Source of the DNA: Micromonospora sp. WMMD1120
GTDB taxonomy: Bacteria > Actinomycetota > Actinomycetes > Mycobacteriales > Micromonosporaceae
Assembly: GCF_029626235.1 (NCBI RefSeq)
Contig: NZ_JARUBO010000005.1
Span: forward strand, 4,248,501-4,312,500
DNA: 64,000 nt
Direction of reading: 5' to 3'
Below, one piece after another: positions 52,468-60,688 of this stretch. Every line of letters starts with the position of its first letter. Position 1 is the first letter of the stretch. The notes beneath the pieces are model-generated. The model made no database searches. It had not been told where the DNA came from and saw only the letters and a list, made by a program, of their open reading frames with translations. Both the position numbers and the translations under genes were made by a program.

Positions 52468-53313
52468 ATGCGTGACGACGGCACCCTCGACGACCCGTAC
52501 GCCCCGAGCACCCCCACTACCGGTACGGAGGATGGCACCTCAGCCGAACGGACAACCGCCGCGAGTCGGCTCCGGGCGTACACCCGGGACCTGACCGGAC
52601 GGCGGCGGGCGCAGCTCGCCCTCGCCACCGGTGTGGTCTGCTGCCTCGGCCTGACCGCCGTCGCCCAGGTCCGGAACGAGAGCGCCGACGCGTCGACGGG
52701 CGGCGGGTCGCCCTCCAGCGCGGCGCTGGCGCAGCGCGCCGAGCAGCAGTCCGCCTCCCGTGGCCTGGACCGCGCGGCCTCCCCGACCGCGACCGCCACT
52801 GCGACACCCGCCGACCCGGACACCACCGCCCCGGCCCATACGGTCGCCCCGGCGCGCCCGACCCGCCCGGCTCCCGTCGCCGGCCTGGACCGGGACCAGA
52901 TGCGCAACGCCGAGGCGATCGTCCGTACCGGCCGCAAGATGGGTGTGCCGCGCCGGGGTCTGGTGATCGCGGTGGCCACCGCCATGCAGGAGAGCAACCT
53001 CTATAACGTGGCCAGCGGCGTGCTGCCCGAGTCGCAGGAGTACCCGCACCAGGGTGTCGGTTGGGACCACGACTCGGTCGGGTTGTTCCAGCAGCGCTCC
53101 AGCAGCGGCTGGGGCCCGGTGGGTCGGCTGATGGACCCCGAGTTCGCCACCCGGCAGTTCCTCTCCGCGCTGGAGCAGGTGCCCGGCTGGGAGGGGATGC
53201 GGCTCACCGACGCCGCCCAGGCCGTGCAGGTCTCCGCGTACCCCGAGCACTACCAGCAGCACGAATGGCGGGCCACCCGGGTCGTCGACGCCATCGTGCC
53301 GGCGGGGCGGTAA
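52468..53313 (+). CDS. Membrane-anchored lysozyme-fold-like protein
   Basis: 281 residues. A 45-residue cytoplasmic start is followed by one membrane helix ('AQLALATGVVCCLGLTAVAQV', about 49-69), a Ser/Thr/Pro/Ala linker (70-140), and a C-terminal domain with 'VIAVATAMQESNLYN' (about 170-184), 'DHDSVGLFQQR' and 'TRQFLSAL'. Glu in A-M-Q-E-S and the 'S-V-G-L-F-Q-Q-R' motif match lysozyme-like/transglycosylase folds often seen in actinobacterial cell-wall proteins. It may cut peptidoglycan, but this is inference. ATG with TAGCCT 6 nt upstream, so likely leaderless. Confidence 0.78.
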   Translation: MRDDGTLDDPYAPSTPTTGTEDGTSAERTTAASRLRAYTRDLTGRRRAQLALATGVVCCLGLTAVAQVRNESADASTGGGSPSSAALAQRAEQQSASRGLDRAASPTATATATPADPDTTAPAHTVAPARPTRPAPVAGLDRDQMRNAEAIVRTGRKMGVPRRGLVIAVATAMQESNLYNVASGVLPESQEYPHQGVGWDHDSVGLFQQRSSSGWGPVGRLMDPEFATRQFLSALEQVPGWEGMRLTDAAQAVQVSAYPEHYQQHEWRATRVVDAIVPAGR

Positions 53314-53419
53314 CCTACCGACCACTATGGACGGTCAGGGTTGAGGCTGTCGCATCCCGGGTACATGTGTTGCGGGTTCGGGGTACACATGACTGAGGGA
53401 TCACCGACAGGAGGACGCC

Positions 53420-53566
53420 ATGTCACTGATGCAACGGATCATCATGTTCCTGCGATCACCGAAGGGGCAGCAGTTGGTGGAGCGGGGTCGTCGGGAGATG
53501 GCGAAGCCGGCCAACCAGCAGAAGCTGAAGGGCCTCGCGGCGCGACTGTCCAACCGCCGCCGCTGA
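53420..53566 (+). CDS. Small basic protein (48 aa)
   Basis: ATG 53420 with a strong AGGAGG 6 nt upstream, TGA at 53564-53566. The product starts MSLMQRIIMFLRSPKGQQLV and ends AARLSNRRR: an amphipathic helix then a Lys/Arg-rich helix. The strong SD, high third-position GC and place 49 bp before the EcsC gene support a real gene. Function unknown; membrane-surface or nucleic-acid binding would fit its charge. Confidence 0.7.
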   Translation: MSLMQRIIMFLRSPKGQQLVERGRREMAKPANQQKLKGLAARLSNRRR

Positions 53567-53615
53567 ACGCCGCATCGGCCGCCCCGTCCGCCGTTCCCAC
53601 CCCTGGGGAGACCTG

Positions 53616-54371
53616 GTGACCGACACCCCGCCCGCGGGCGGACAGCCCGCCGTTCCCGGTTCGCAACCGTCCGCGAGCCCGCCCTCCGGCCCGGTGGCCG
53701 CCCCCGACGGTCCACCGGCCCGGCTCTGGGACCGGATGCGCGACGACCCGCAGTACGCGCCGGAGCACCTCGCCCTGGAGGCGGTGCGCCGCCTCGGGCC
53801 GGAGGCCGCGCAGTGGGCGGCTCGGGCCCGGACGGAGCAGCCCGGCGTCTCAGCCGACGTCCTGGCCGACCAGGCGGCCCGCAAGTTCGTCAACCTGGCC
53901 CGTCTCTCCGGCGCCGTCTCCGGCGCGGCTGGGCTGCCCGGCGCGGTGATCGACGTGGGCGTGCTGGCCTGGACCCAGGCGCGGATGGTGCTGCACATCG
54001 CCGCCGCGTACGACGTCGACCCGCTGCACGGCGATCGGGCCACCGATCTGTTGGTCCTGCAACGGGTGCACAAGGTCGCCGAGAGCGCCCGACTGGCGCT
54101 CGGGGTGGCGGCCGGTCGGGAGCGCGCCGACGCGCTGTTCGGGTTGGGCGGTCAACGTCCGCTCGGCCGGGTCATGCTGCAACTCGGGGTCCGGCTCGCG
54201 CAGATGGCCGGCGTGCGGGCCGCCAAGCGGATGGTCGCCAAGATCGTGCCCGGTGCGGCCATCGTGCTCGGCACCTGGGCCAACTCGTCGGCCACGAAGG
54301 ACCTGGCGCAGCGCTCCCGGGCGCTCTACCGCAGCCGCGGCACGGCCGTCCCGGAGCCCCGCCAGCCCTGA
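53616..54371 (+). CDS. EcsC family protein
   Basis: 251 residues, PF12787-like. A Pro/Ser/Ala-rich N-terminus (about 1-35) is followed by the helical EcsC region: 'LWDRMRDDPQYAPEHLALEAVRRLGP' (about 37-62), 'AARKFVNLARLSGAVSGAAGLPGAVIDVG' (about 86-114) and 'AAKRMVAKIVPGAAIVLGTWANS' (about 205-227). EcsC proteins sit with ABC exporters in Bacillus but their action is not defined. GTG 53616 has GGGGAGACC upstream. Probably co-transcribed with the 48-residue protein. Confidence 0.82.
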   Translation: MTDTPPAGGQPAVPGSQPSASPPSGPVAAPDGPPARLWDRMRDDPQYAPEHLALEAVRRLGPEAAQWAARARTEQPGVSADVLADQAARKFVNLARLSGAVSGAAGLPGAVIDVGVLAWTQARMVLHIAAAYDVDPLHGDRATDLLVLQRVHKVAESARLALGVAAGRERADALFGLGGQRPLGRVMLQLGVRLAQMAGVRAAKRMVAKIVPGAAIVLGTWANSSATKDLAQRSRALYRSRGTAVPEPRQP

Positions 54372-54387
54372 CGCCCGTCCGACGTGC

Positions 54388-55239
54388 TCAGCCGGCCAGG
54401 CCGGAGGCCCGCCAGGTCACCTCGGCGATGCGACCCTGGCCGGTGGCGTTGGGGTGGAACCAGTCCAGCGGGTTGAGCAGGTCCAGCGTGAAGCGCACCC
54501 GGTGCAACGCGCCGCCGTCGTGCCGGCAACGTGATCCGTACGCCCGGCAGGCCGCCCTCAGCTCGGCGTTGTACGCGTCGATGCGGGCCCGCACGGCGGC
54601 CCGGCGCGCCCTGTCGGCGGGCGCCGTGGACGTCGCCTCGGCCAGCAGGGCCGGACAGATGCCGCGCCGCCAGGCGCGGGTGGCCCGGGAGTCGTCGTGC
54701 CCGACCTCCCAGAGCCGGTACAGGTCGGGGATGCTGACCACCAGCACCCGGGCCTTCGGCCGGCCGGTCCGCAGCACCCGCAGCCCCCGGTCCACAGCGG
54801 CCCGGAACTCCGCGACCGGCGTCATCGCGTCCACGCCGCCCCGGCAGACGTCGTTGGCGCCGATCAGCACGGTGACGTAGTCGGGCCGGTCGCGTACGGC
54901 TGCCTGGGCCTGGCCCTCCAGCGCGTCCGCGCGGGCGCCGGGGCGGGCGTGGTTGTACCGCCGGTCGCGGATCGCCGGGTTCTGGTCGAGCAGTCGCCGG
55001 TAGTGACTCTGCACCCGCAGCCCGTCCCCGGTGGACCAGGAGTTGCGCTCGCAGGAGGTGAGCACCAGGCAGGAGGCGAAGCCGGTGCTGATCGAGTCGC
55101 CGAGCGCGGCGATGCCGCCGGGCCCGCCGGCCGCGGGGGCGCTCTTGGTGGGGCGGGGCGTCGCGGAGGTCCCGCCCTCGCAGGCCAGCGCGACGAGCGC
55201 CGCCAGGCAGGCAACGGCGGTGACCCAGCGTCGAGGCAT
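54388..55239 (-). CDS. SGNH/GDSL hydrolase lipoprotein
   Basis: 283 residues. The signal peptide ends in the lipobox 'ALAC' (Cys about residue 20). SGNH motifs: block I 'ALGDSISTG' (Ser nucleophile, about 46-54), block III 'IGANDVCRG' (about 122-130), block V 'DWFHPNATGQ' (Asp/His, about 263-272). Several Cys pairs may form disulfides, as in secreted actinobacterial lipases. It likely cleaves esters outside the cell. ATG 55239 has GGGGGA upstream and starts the signal peptide. Convergent with EcsC. Confidence 0.88.
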   Translation of the reverse strand: MPRRWVTAVACLAALVALACEGGTSATPRPTKSAPAAGGPGGIAALGDSISTGFASCLVLTSCERNSWSTGDGLRVQSHYRRLLDQNPAIRDRRYNHARPGARADALEGQAQAAVRDRPDYVTVLIGANDVCRGGVDAMTPVAEFRAAVDRGLRVLRTGRPKARVLVVSIPDLYRLWEVGHDDSRATRAWRRGICPALLAEATSTAPADRARRAAVRARIDAYNAELRAACRAYGSRCRHDGGALHRVRFTLDLLNPLDWFHPNATGQGRIAEVTWRASGLAG

Positions 55240-55369
55240 GACGTCCCCCGTTTCCGCAGCAGAGCGCGACAGCGCGGTAACTCTATGCGCAGGACGGTGC
55301 TGACCGGGAAGTTGCTGTCGGGTATGCGGCAGAGCGCGCACAAAGGTGTCGCCGAGGTGGTAAGGCGCT

Positions 55370-55408
55370 CGGGTTAATCGGCGGGGCCTCGCTCCGCTGG
55401 TTAACCCG
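55370..55408. promoter_or_regulatory. 15-bp imperfect inverted repeat upstream of the DUF6343 gene
   Basis: CGGGTTAATCGGCGG (55370-55384) and CCGCTGGTTAACCCG (55394-55408) pair over 15 positions with two mismatches and a 9-nt loop. It lies 26 bp before the ATG 55434 and could be an operator, or a hairpin in the leader if transcription starts further up. Confidence 0.5.
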
Positions 55409-55433
55409 GACGATCGGGGGTAGGTCGGTGGGT

Positions 55434-55697
55434 ATGACGAGATCGCAGCCCCGGCGCGCCCGTGGCACGGTCGGCCACGCCTACAGCGCGCTGAACCTCC
55501 GCCTCACCCTCGCCAGCTTCGGCCTGGTGACCATGGTGGTGTTCGCGGTGCTCGCGTTCTGGGCCGGCATCGCCTGGCTCGGCGTCCTCTGTGCGATCTT
55601 CGCAGTGGTCGCCGTGGTCGACCTGGTCGTGATCCAGCGCCGCCGCGCCGCCCGCCGCCGCGAGGAGCCGGGTGTACGACACTCGCTGTTCGAGTGA
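55434..55697 (+). CDS. DUF6343-like small membrane protein
   Basis: 87 residues with two membrane helices (about 28-48 and 50-68) after a basic N-terminus ('RSQPRRARGTVGHAYSALNLRL'), ending in an Arg-rich cytoplasmic tail. The 'SALNLRLTLASFGLV' start of helix 1 resembles DUF6343 proteins of actinobacteria. Function unknown. ATG 55434 is preferred; GTG 55428 is in frame two codons upstream. The aldehyde dehydrogenase begins 12 nt after its stop. Confidence 0.75.
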   Translation: MTRSQPRRARGTVGHAYSALNLRLTLASFGLVTMVVFAVLAFWAGIAWLGVLCAIFAVVAVVDLVVIQRRRAARRREEPGVRHSLFE

Positions 55698-55709
55698 CAG
55701 GAGGACGAG

Positions 55710-57125
55710 ATGCCCCACATCGCCACCACCAACCCCGCCACCGGACAGGTGCTCAAGACCTACGAGGCGATGTCCACCGAGCAGCTCGACGGCGCCATCG
55801 AACGCGCCCACCTCGCCTTTGGGCAACTGCGGGCGACGACAGTCGACCAGCGGGCCCGGTGGATGAACGCCGCCGCCGACCTGCTGGACGCCGAGCGCGA
55901 CGAGATCGCCCGGATCATGACCACCGAGATGGGCAAGACGTACGTCGCGGCGCAGGCCGAGGTCACCAAGTGCGCCGCCGCCGCACGGTTCTACGCCGAC
56001 CAGGCGCCGGCGTTCCTCGCCGACGAGCCGGCCGACGCTCCCGCCGTGCAGGCCACCCGCGCGTTCATCAGGTACCAGCCGATCGGCGTGGTGCTCGCGG
56101 TGATGCCGTGGAACTTCCCGCTCTGGCAGGTGATGCGCTTCGCCGCCCCGGCGTTGATGGCCGGCAACACCGGCCTGCTCAAGCACGCCTCGAACGTGCC
56201 GCAGACCGCGCTGCTGCTGGAGGACGTGTTCCGGCGTGCCGGTTTCCCCGAGGGGGCGTTCACCACGGTGTTGGTCGGCTCGGACGCCGTCGAGCGGATC
56301 CTCGGCGACCCCCGGGTGCGCGCCGCCACCCTGACCGGCAGCGAGCCCGCCGGCCGGTCCATCGCCCAGATCGCCGGGCGGGAGCTGAAGAAGACGGTCC
56401 TCGAACTCGGCGGTAGCGATCCCTTCGTGGTGATGCCCTCGGCCGACGTGGATCGGGCCGCCGAGGTCGCCACCACCGCCCGCTGCCAGAACAACGGCCA
56501 GTCCTGCATCGCCGCGAAGCGGTTCATCGTGCACACCGACGTGTTCGACGCCTTCGCCGAGAGGTTCGCCGCGAACATGGCGGCGCTGCGGGTCGGCGAC
56601 CCGATGGACCCGGACACCGACGTGGGACCGCTGGCCAGCGAGCGGGGGCGCGACGAGGTGCACGCCCAGGTCCGCGACGCGGTGGACAAGGGGGCGACGG
56701 TGCTCTGCGGGGGCGAGCCGCCGACCGGCGACGGCTGGTTCTACCCGCCGACGGTGGTCACCGACCTCACCCCCGAGATGCGGATGTGGACCGAGGAGGT
56801 CTTCGGGCCGGTCGCCGGCCTGTACCGGGTCTCGTCGTACGACGAGGCGATCGCTGTCGCCAACGGCACCAGCTTCGGGCTCGGCTCCAACGCCTGGACC
56901 CGGGACCCGGCCGAGCAGGAGCGCTTAGCCACCGACCTGGACGCGGGCAACGTCTTCATCAACGGGATGACCACGTCGTACCCGCAGTTGCCGTTCGGGG
57001 GCGTGAAGAACTCCGGCTACGGGCGGGAGTTGTCCGCGCTGGGCATGCGGGAGTTCTGCAACACGAAGACGGTCTGGGTGGGCGAGGGTGCCGCCTCCGC
57101 CGGGGCGGGCGCGCACGCCGAGTAG
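55710..57125 (+). CDS. NAD(P)-dependent aldehyde dehydrogenase (succinate-semialdehyde dehydrogenase type)
   Basis: 471 residues. Catalytic Cys in 'NNGQSCIAAKR' (about 258-268), catalytic Glu in 'LELGGSDPFVV' (about 231-241), 'PWNFPLWQVMRFAAPALMAGN' (about 134-154), and 'EVFGPVAGLYRV' (about 361-372). This pattern matches the NADP-linked succinate-semialdehyde dehydrogenase branch, which ends GABA breakdown, but other aldehydes are possible. ATG 55710 has ACAGGAGGACGAG upstream, almost the same leader as the 48-residue gene. Confidence 0.92.
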   Translation: MPHIATTNPATGQVLKTYEAMSTEQLDGAIERAHLAFGQLRATTVDQRARWMNAAADLLDAERDEIARIMTTEMGKTYVAAQAEVTKCAAAARFYADQAPAFLADEPADAPAVQATRAFIRYQPIGVVLAVMPWNFPLWQVMRFAAPALMAGNTGLLKHASNVPQTALLLEDVFRRAGFPEGAFTTVLVGSDAVERILGDPRVRAATLTGSEPAGRSIAQIAGRELKKTVLELGGSDPFVVMPSADVDRAAEVATTARCQNNGQSCIAAKRFIVHTDVFDAFAERFAANMAALRVGDPMDPDTDVGPLASERGRDEVHAQVRDAVDKGATVLCGGEPPTGDGWFYPPTVVTDLTPEMRMWTEEVFGPVAGLYRVSSYDEAIAVANGTSFGLGSNAWTRDPAEQERLATDLDAGNVFINGMTTSYPQLPFGGVKNSGYGRELSALGMREFCNTKTVWVGEGAASAGAGAHAE

Positions 57126-57167
57126 CGCACGCATCAGCGGCGGTCGTCCTGGGTAGGTACTGCGCCC

Positions 57168-58133
57168 ATGACGACGTTCGGCTTCCACGCCTCGCACGAG
57201 CAGATCGGTCCGCGCGCCCTGCTGGAGGCGGTGACCCACGCCGAGCGGGCCGGCTTCGACGCCGCCATGTGCTCCGACCACTTCTCCCCGTGGAGCGCGC
57301 GGCAGGGTGAGTCCGGCTTCGCCTGGTCCTGGCTCGGGTCCGCGTTGCAGGCCACCAACCTGTCCTTCGGCGTGGTCAACGCGCCCGGCCAGCGCTACCA
57401 CCCGGCGATCATCGCGCAGGCCATCGGCACCCTCGGCGCGATGTACCCGGGCCGATTCTGGGCGGCGCTCGGCACCGGCGAGGCCAGCAACGAGCACATC
57501 ACCGGCGACCCGTGGCCGCGCAAGGACGTCCGCGCGGCCCGGCTGCGCGAGTGCGTCGACGTGATCCGGGCGCTGCTCGCCGGCGAGGAGGTCAGCCACG
57601 ACGGTCTGGTCCGGGTGGACCGGGCCCGGCTGTGGACCCGCCCCGAGCAGCCGCCCGCGCTGGTCGGCGCCGCGGTCAGCGTCGCCACCGCGCGCTGGTG
57701 CGCCGAGTGGGCGGACGGGCTGATCACCGTCAACGCCCCGGTGGCGCACCTGCGCGAGATGATCGACGCCTACCGGGACGCCGGCGGGCGCGGGCCACTG
57801 CACCTGCAGGTGCACGTCTCCTGGGCCCCGGAGCAGGCGCAGGCCGAGGCCATCGCGTACGACCAGTGGCGCAGCAACGTCTTCGCCCCGCCGGTCTGCT
57901 GGGACCTGGAGACCGTCGAGCACTTCGACGTGGTCTCCGCCGAGGTGCCGGCGAGCCGGGTGGGTGAGGTGGTGAACATCTCGGCGGACCTGGGCCGGCA
58001 CGTCGGCTGGCTGGAGGAGTACGTGGACCTCGGCTTCGACCAGATCGCCCTGCACCACGTCGGGCAGGAGCAGCGCGGCTTCATCGACGCGTTCGGCGCC
58101 GAGGTGCTGCCGAAGCTGCGCCCGGCCGGCTGA
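57168..58133 (+). CDS. LLM-class flavin oxidoreductase (F420/flavin dependent)
   Basis: 321 residues, luciferase-like TIM barrel. 'FGFHASHEQIGPRALLEAV' (about 4-22), 'AMCSDHFSPWS' (about 37-47), 'GRFWAALGTGEASNE' (about 99-113) and 'GLITVNAP' (about 185-192) match a subgroup described as probable non-F420 flavinoid oxidoreductases. F420 or FMN could be the cofactor. It follows the aldehyde dehydrogenase by 42 bp. ATG 57168 with a TAGGTA -10-like box 8 nt upstream, so it may have its own leaderless message. Confidence 0.85.
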   Translation: MTTFGFHASHEQIGPRALLEAVTHAERAGFDAAMCSDHFSPWSARQGESGFAWSWLGSALQATNLSFGVVNAPGQRYHPAIIAQAIGTLGAMYPGRFWAALGTGEASNEHITGDPWPRKDVRAARLRECVDVIRALLAGEEVSHDGLVRVDRARLWTRPEQPPALVGAAVSVATARWCAEWADGLITVNAPVAHLREMIDAYRDAGGRGPLHLQVHVSWAPEQAQAEAIAYDQWRSNVFAPPVCWDLETVEHFDVVSAEVPASRVGEVVNISADLGRHVGWLEEYVDLGFDQIALHHVGQEQRGFIDAFGAEVLPKLRPAG

Positions 58134-58170
58134 TCAGGAGCCGATTCGCGTACCCCTAGGCTCGTACCCC

Positions 58171-59742
58171 ATGGAAAGCCTGTTTCCGGTCATCGTCTTC
58201 CTGGCGATCGCCACCCTGGGCGCCGCGCTGGCCCGCCGTCTCGGCCTGCTCGCGCCGATCGTGCTGGTCGTGTTCGGCCTGGCGCTCTCCTTCGTGCCGG
58301 GCTTCCCGCAGGTCGAACTGGACCCGGAGCTGGTGCTGGTCGGCATCCTGCCGCCGCTGCTCTACGTGGCGGCGCTGGAGACCTCGGTGCCGGCGTTCAA
58401 GACCAACATCCGTCCGATCCTGCTGCTCGCCGTCGGCCTGGTGCTGTTCACCGCGTTCGTGGTCGGGCTGGTGCTGCACCTGCTGCTGCCGCAGCTACCG
58501 TTCGCGATCTGCCTGGCCCTCGGCGCGGTGGTCGCCCCGCCGGACGCGGTCGCCGCCACGGCGGTGGCCCGGCGGGTCGGCCTGCCGCGCCGGGTGGTCA
58601 CCATCCTGGAGGGCGAGAGCCTGGTCAACGACGCCACGGCGCTGGTGCTGCTGCGGGTCGCCACGATGGCGACCGTCGGCTCGGCGGTCGGCAGCGTGGA
58701 CGTCGCCATCGAGGTGCTGCGCTCCACCGGCGGCGGCATCCTGGTCGGGGCGCTCGGCGCTGTCGTCTTCGGCTTCCTGCACCGGCGGATCACCGATCCA
58801 CTGCTGGACAACGCGCTGTCGTTGATCATCCCGTTCGCCGTGGTGTTCACCGCCGAGCACCTGCACGCCTCGGGTGTGGTCGCGGTGGTGGTCACCGGTC
58901 TGGTGCTCGGCCACCAACTGCCGCAGCTGATGTCGGCCGCCTCCCGGTTGCAGACCGGCGCGTTCTGGCGGCTCATTCGCTTCCTGCTCGAAGGTCTGGT
59001 GTTCCTGCTGGTCGGGCTCCAACTGCGGGAGGTGCTGGGCGACCTCGACGAGCCGGTCGGCTCGGTCGTCCTGATCACCGCCGCGGTCCTCGCCACCGTC
59101 TTCCTGAGCCGGTTCGTCTGGCTCTTCCCGGCCACCTACCTGGCCCGGCTGGTCCCCCGGGTACGACAGCGCGAAACCCGGCCCTCACCGAGGTTCCCGA
59201 TCATCATCGGCTGGGCCGGCATGCGCGGCGTGGTGACCCTGGCCGCCGCGCTGGCCCTGCCGCTTACACTGGCCGGCGGCGAGTCGTACCCCCGGGGGTT
59301 GTTCATCTGGCTGGCCTTCGCGGTGATCGTGTTCACACTGGTCGGGCAGGGCGCCACGTTGCCGATGGTCGCCCGCCGGCTGAAACTGCCGCAGGACGAC
59401 CCGGTGCAGGACGCGCTGTCCGCCGCCGGGGTGCAGCAGCAGGCCAGCCGGGCGGCCCAGGAGCGCCTGGACTCGCTGGCCGACAGCGCCCCGGCCTCGG
59501 TGGTGGAGCGGCTACGTCGGGCGGTGGAGGACCGCACCAACCTGGCCTGGGAGCGGCTCGGCGGCTCCGAGCGGGAGACCCCGTCGCAGGCGTACGGTCG
59601 GCTACGACAGGAAATGATCGACGCCGAGCGGGAGGTGTTCCGGGCTGCCCGGGACTCCGGTCGGATCCCCGAGGAGGTGCTGGTGCGGGCCTACCGTGAC
59701 CTGGACCTGGAAGAGTCGTTGCTGCGGGAGGTCGAAAAGTGA
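58171..59742 (+). CDS. CPA1-type Na+/H+ antiporter
   Basis: 523 residues. About twelve membrane helices over residues 1-410, then a cytoplasmic tail with coiled-coil tendency (about 415-523). Ion-binding motif 'GAVVAPPDAVAATAVARRVG' (about 115-134; Asp in P-P-D), 'EGESLVNDATALVLL' (about 148-162; N-D) and 'GWAGMRGVVTLAAALALP' (about 349-366) are CPA1 hallmarks. It exchanges Na+ or K+ for H+. TAGGCT ends 8 nt before the ATG. The stop overlaps the next GTG. Confidence 0.93.
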   Translation: MESLFPVIVFLAIATLGAALARRLGLLAPIVLVVFGLALSFVPGFPQVELDPELVLVGILPPLLYVAALETSVPAFKTNIRPILLLAVGLVLFTAFVVGLVLHLLLPQLPFAICLALGAVVAPPDAVAATAVARRVGLPRRVVTILEGESLVNDATALVLLRVATMATVGSAVGSVDVAIEVLRSTGGGILVGALGAVVFGFLHRRITDPLLDNALSLIIPFAVVFTAEHLHASGVVAVVVTGLVLGHQLPQLMSAASRLQTGAFWRLIRFLLEGLVFLLVGLQLREVLGDLDEPVGSVVLITAAVLATVFLSRFVWLFPATYLARLVPRVRQRETRPSPRFPIIIGWAGMRGVVTLAAALALPLTLAGGESYPRGLFIWLAFAVIVFTLVGQGATLPMVARRLKLPQDDPVQDALSAAGVQQQASRAAQERLDSLADSAPASVVERLRRAVEDRTNLAWERLGGSERETPSQAYGRLRQEMIDAEREVFRAARDSGRIPEEVLVRAYRDLDLEESLLREVEK

Positions 59743-59996
59743 GCTGTGTACATCTGACCGAGGCCGGCGTCGCCGAGCCGCGTACTCCCGACGAGTGCGC
59801 GGACTGCGTCGCCAGCGGTGAGACCTACTGGGTGCACCTGCGCACCTGCCTCAGTTGCGGCCAGGTCGGCTGCTGCGACTCGTCACCGAACCAGCACGCG
59901 AGCAAGCACTTCGCGTCCACCGGTCACCCGGTGATCCAGTCCGCCCAGCCGGGCGAGGCCTGGCGCTGGTGCTACGTCGACGAGGCGATCGGCTGA
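59739..59996 (+). CDS. UBP-type zinc finger protein
   Basis: 85 residues. Cys/His ligands in 'CVHL', 'CADCVASG', 'CLSCGQVGCCDSSPNQHASKHFASTGHP' spacing (about 3-64) match the ubiquitin-hydrolase-type zinc finger (PF02148). In bacteria, which lack ubiquitin, it often sits next to or fused with transporters. The GTG overlaps the antiporter stop (GTGA), so it is likely made together with the antiporter and may regulate it; that is inference. Confidence 0.87.
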   Translation: MSCVHLTEAGVAEPRTPDECADCVASGETYWVHLRTCLSCGQVGCCDSSPNQHASKHFASTGHPVIQSAQPGEAWRWCYVDEAIG

Positions 59997-60039
59997 CTAC
60001 TGTCCCGGACCGGCCCGGCGCGCCAGGACGGGGGTTGGC

Positions 60040-60465
60040 ATGATCAGCGCGGTCTTCTTCGACGTCGGCGGGACGATCCTCGACGAGTCCCGGGAGTTCG
60101 CGGCCTGGGCGGACTGGCTCGGCGTGCCCCGGCACACGTTCTCGGCGGTCTTCGGCGCGATGGTCGCGAGGGGCCTGGACTACCAGGAGACGTTCCGGGC
60201 CTTCCGGCCCGACTTCGATCTCGCGGTCGAGGTGGACCGCCGGGAGAAAGCCGGCCTGCCGGAGACGTTCGGCGAGGAGGATCTCTACCCGGACGCGCGG
60301 GGGTGCCTGCGCGCCCTGCGGGACCAGGGTCTGGTGGTGGGCCTGGCCGGTAACCAGCCGGCCCACGCGGGCTGGGGGTCAGTCACGACGGCCATCGGGG
60401 TCGACGCGCTTCCGGCGCTGGTCGCCGCGCACAACGCGGCGCGCGGCCGGACCGGTAGATCCTGA
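60040..60465 (+). pseudogene. 3'-truncated HAD family hydrolase
   Basis: 141 residues. Motif I 'VFFDVGGTILDES' (about 5-17), cap region 'DYQETFRAFRPDFDLAV', and motif II 'GLAGNQPAHA' (about 101-110) are well kept. After residue 110 the product ('GWGSVTTAIGVDALPAL') loses HAD similarity and stops, lacking motif III (Lys) and motif IV (Asp-Asp) and roughly 90 residues. I read it as a gene cut by a deletion or frameshift near 60367. No continuation is found in the other frames before the repeat at 60521. Confidence 0.65.
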
Positions 60466-60520
60466 CTCGCGGGGTTCGGGCCGTGCGGTGTCGCCGGTCG
60501 CCCCTGCCGAGCTCCTGTTG

Positions 60521-60565
60521 AGCGGTATGCCTGTGAGTCATATTCATACCGCTGAGGCATACCGC
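60521..60565. promoter_or_regulatory. Alternative hairpins sharing one arm
   Basis: GCGGTATGCCT (60522-60532) is perfectly complementary to AGGCATACCGC (60555-60565). AGCGGTATG (60521-60529) is also complementary to CATACCGCT (60545-60553). The two pairings cannot form at once. It lies in the convergent gap between the broken HAD gene and the cellulase 3' end. It may be a three-arm protein site or a remnant of a repeat. Confidence 0.7.
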
Positions 60566-60645
60566 CGAACACCACATCCGCCCGTGGCGAGGCGACCGAC
60601 GGTCACCGTCGGCCCACCGGGGCGGTGGCGGGCGGGCCGCGTGGC

Positions 60646-60681
60646 CCTGGTGGCCGCCCCGGGGGAAGGGCGGCCACCAGG
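60646..60681 (-). terminator. Terminator after the cellulase gene
   Basis: CCTGGTGGCCGCCC (60646-60659) pairs perfectly with GGGCGGCCACCAGG (60668-60681) around an 8-nt loop, starting 7 nt past the cellulase stop. Confidence 0.88.
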
Positions 60682-60688
60682 CGCGGGG

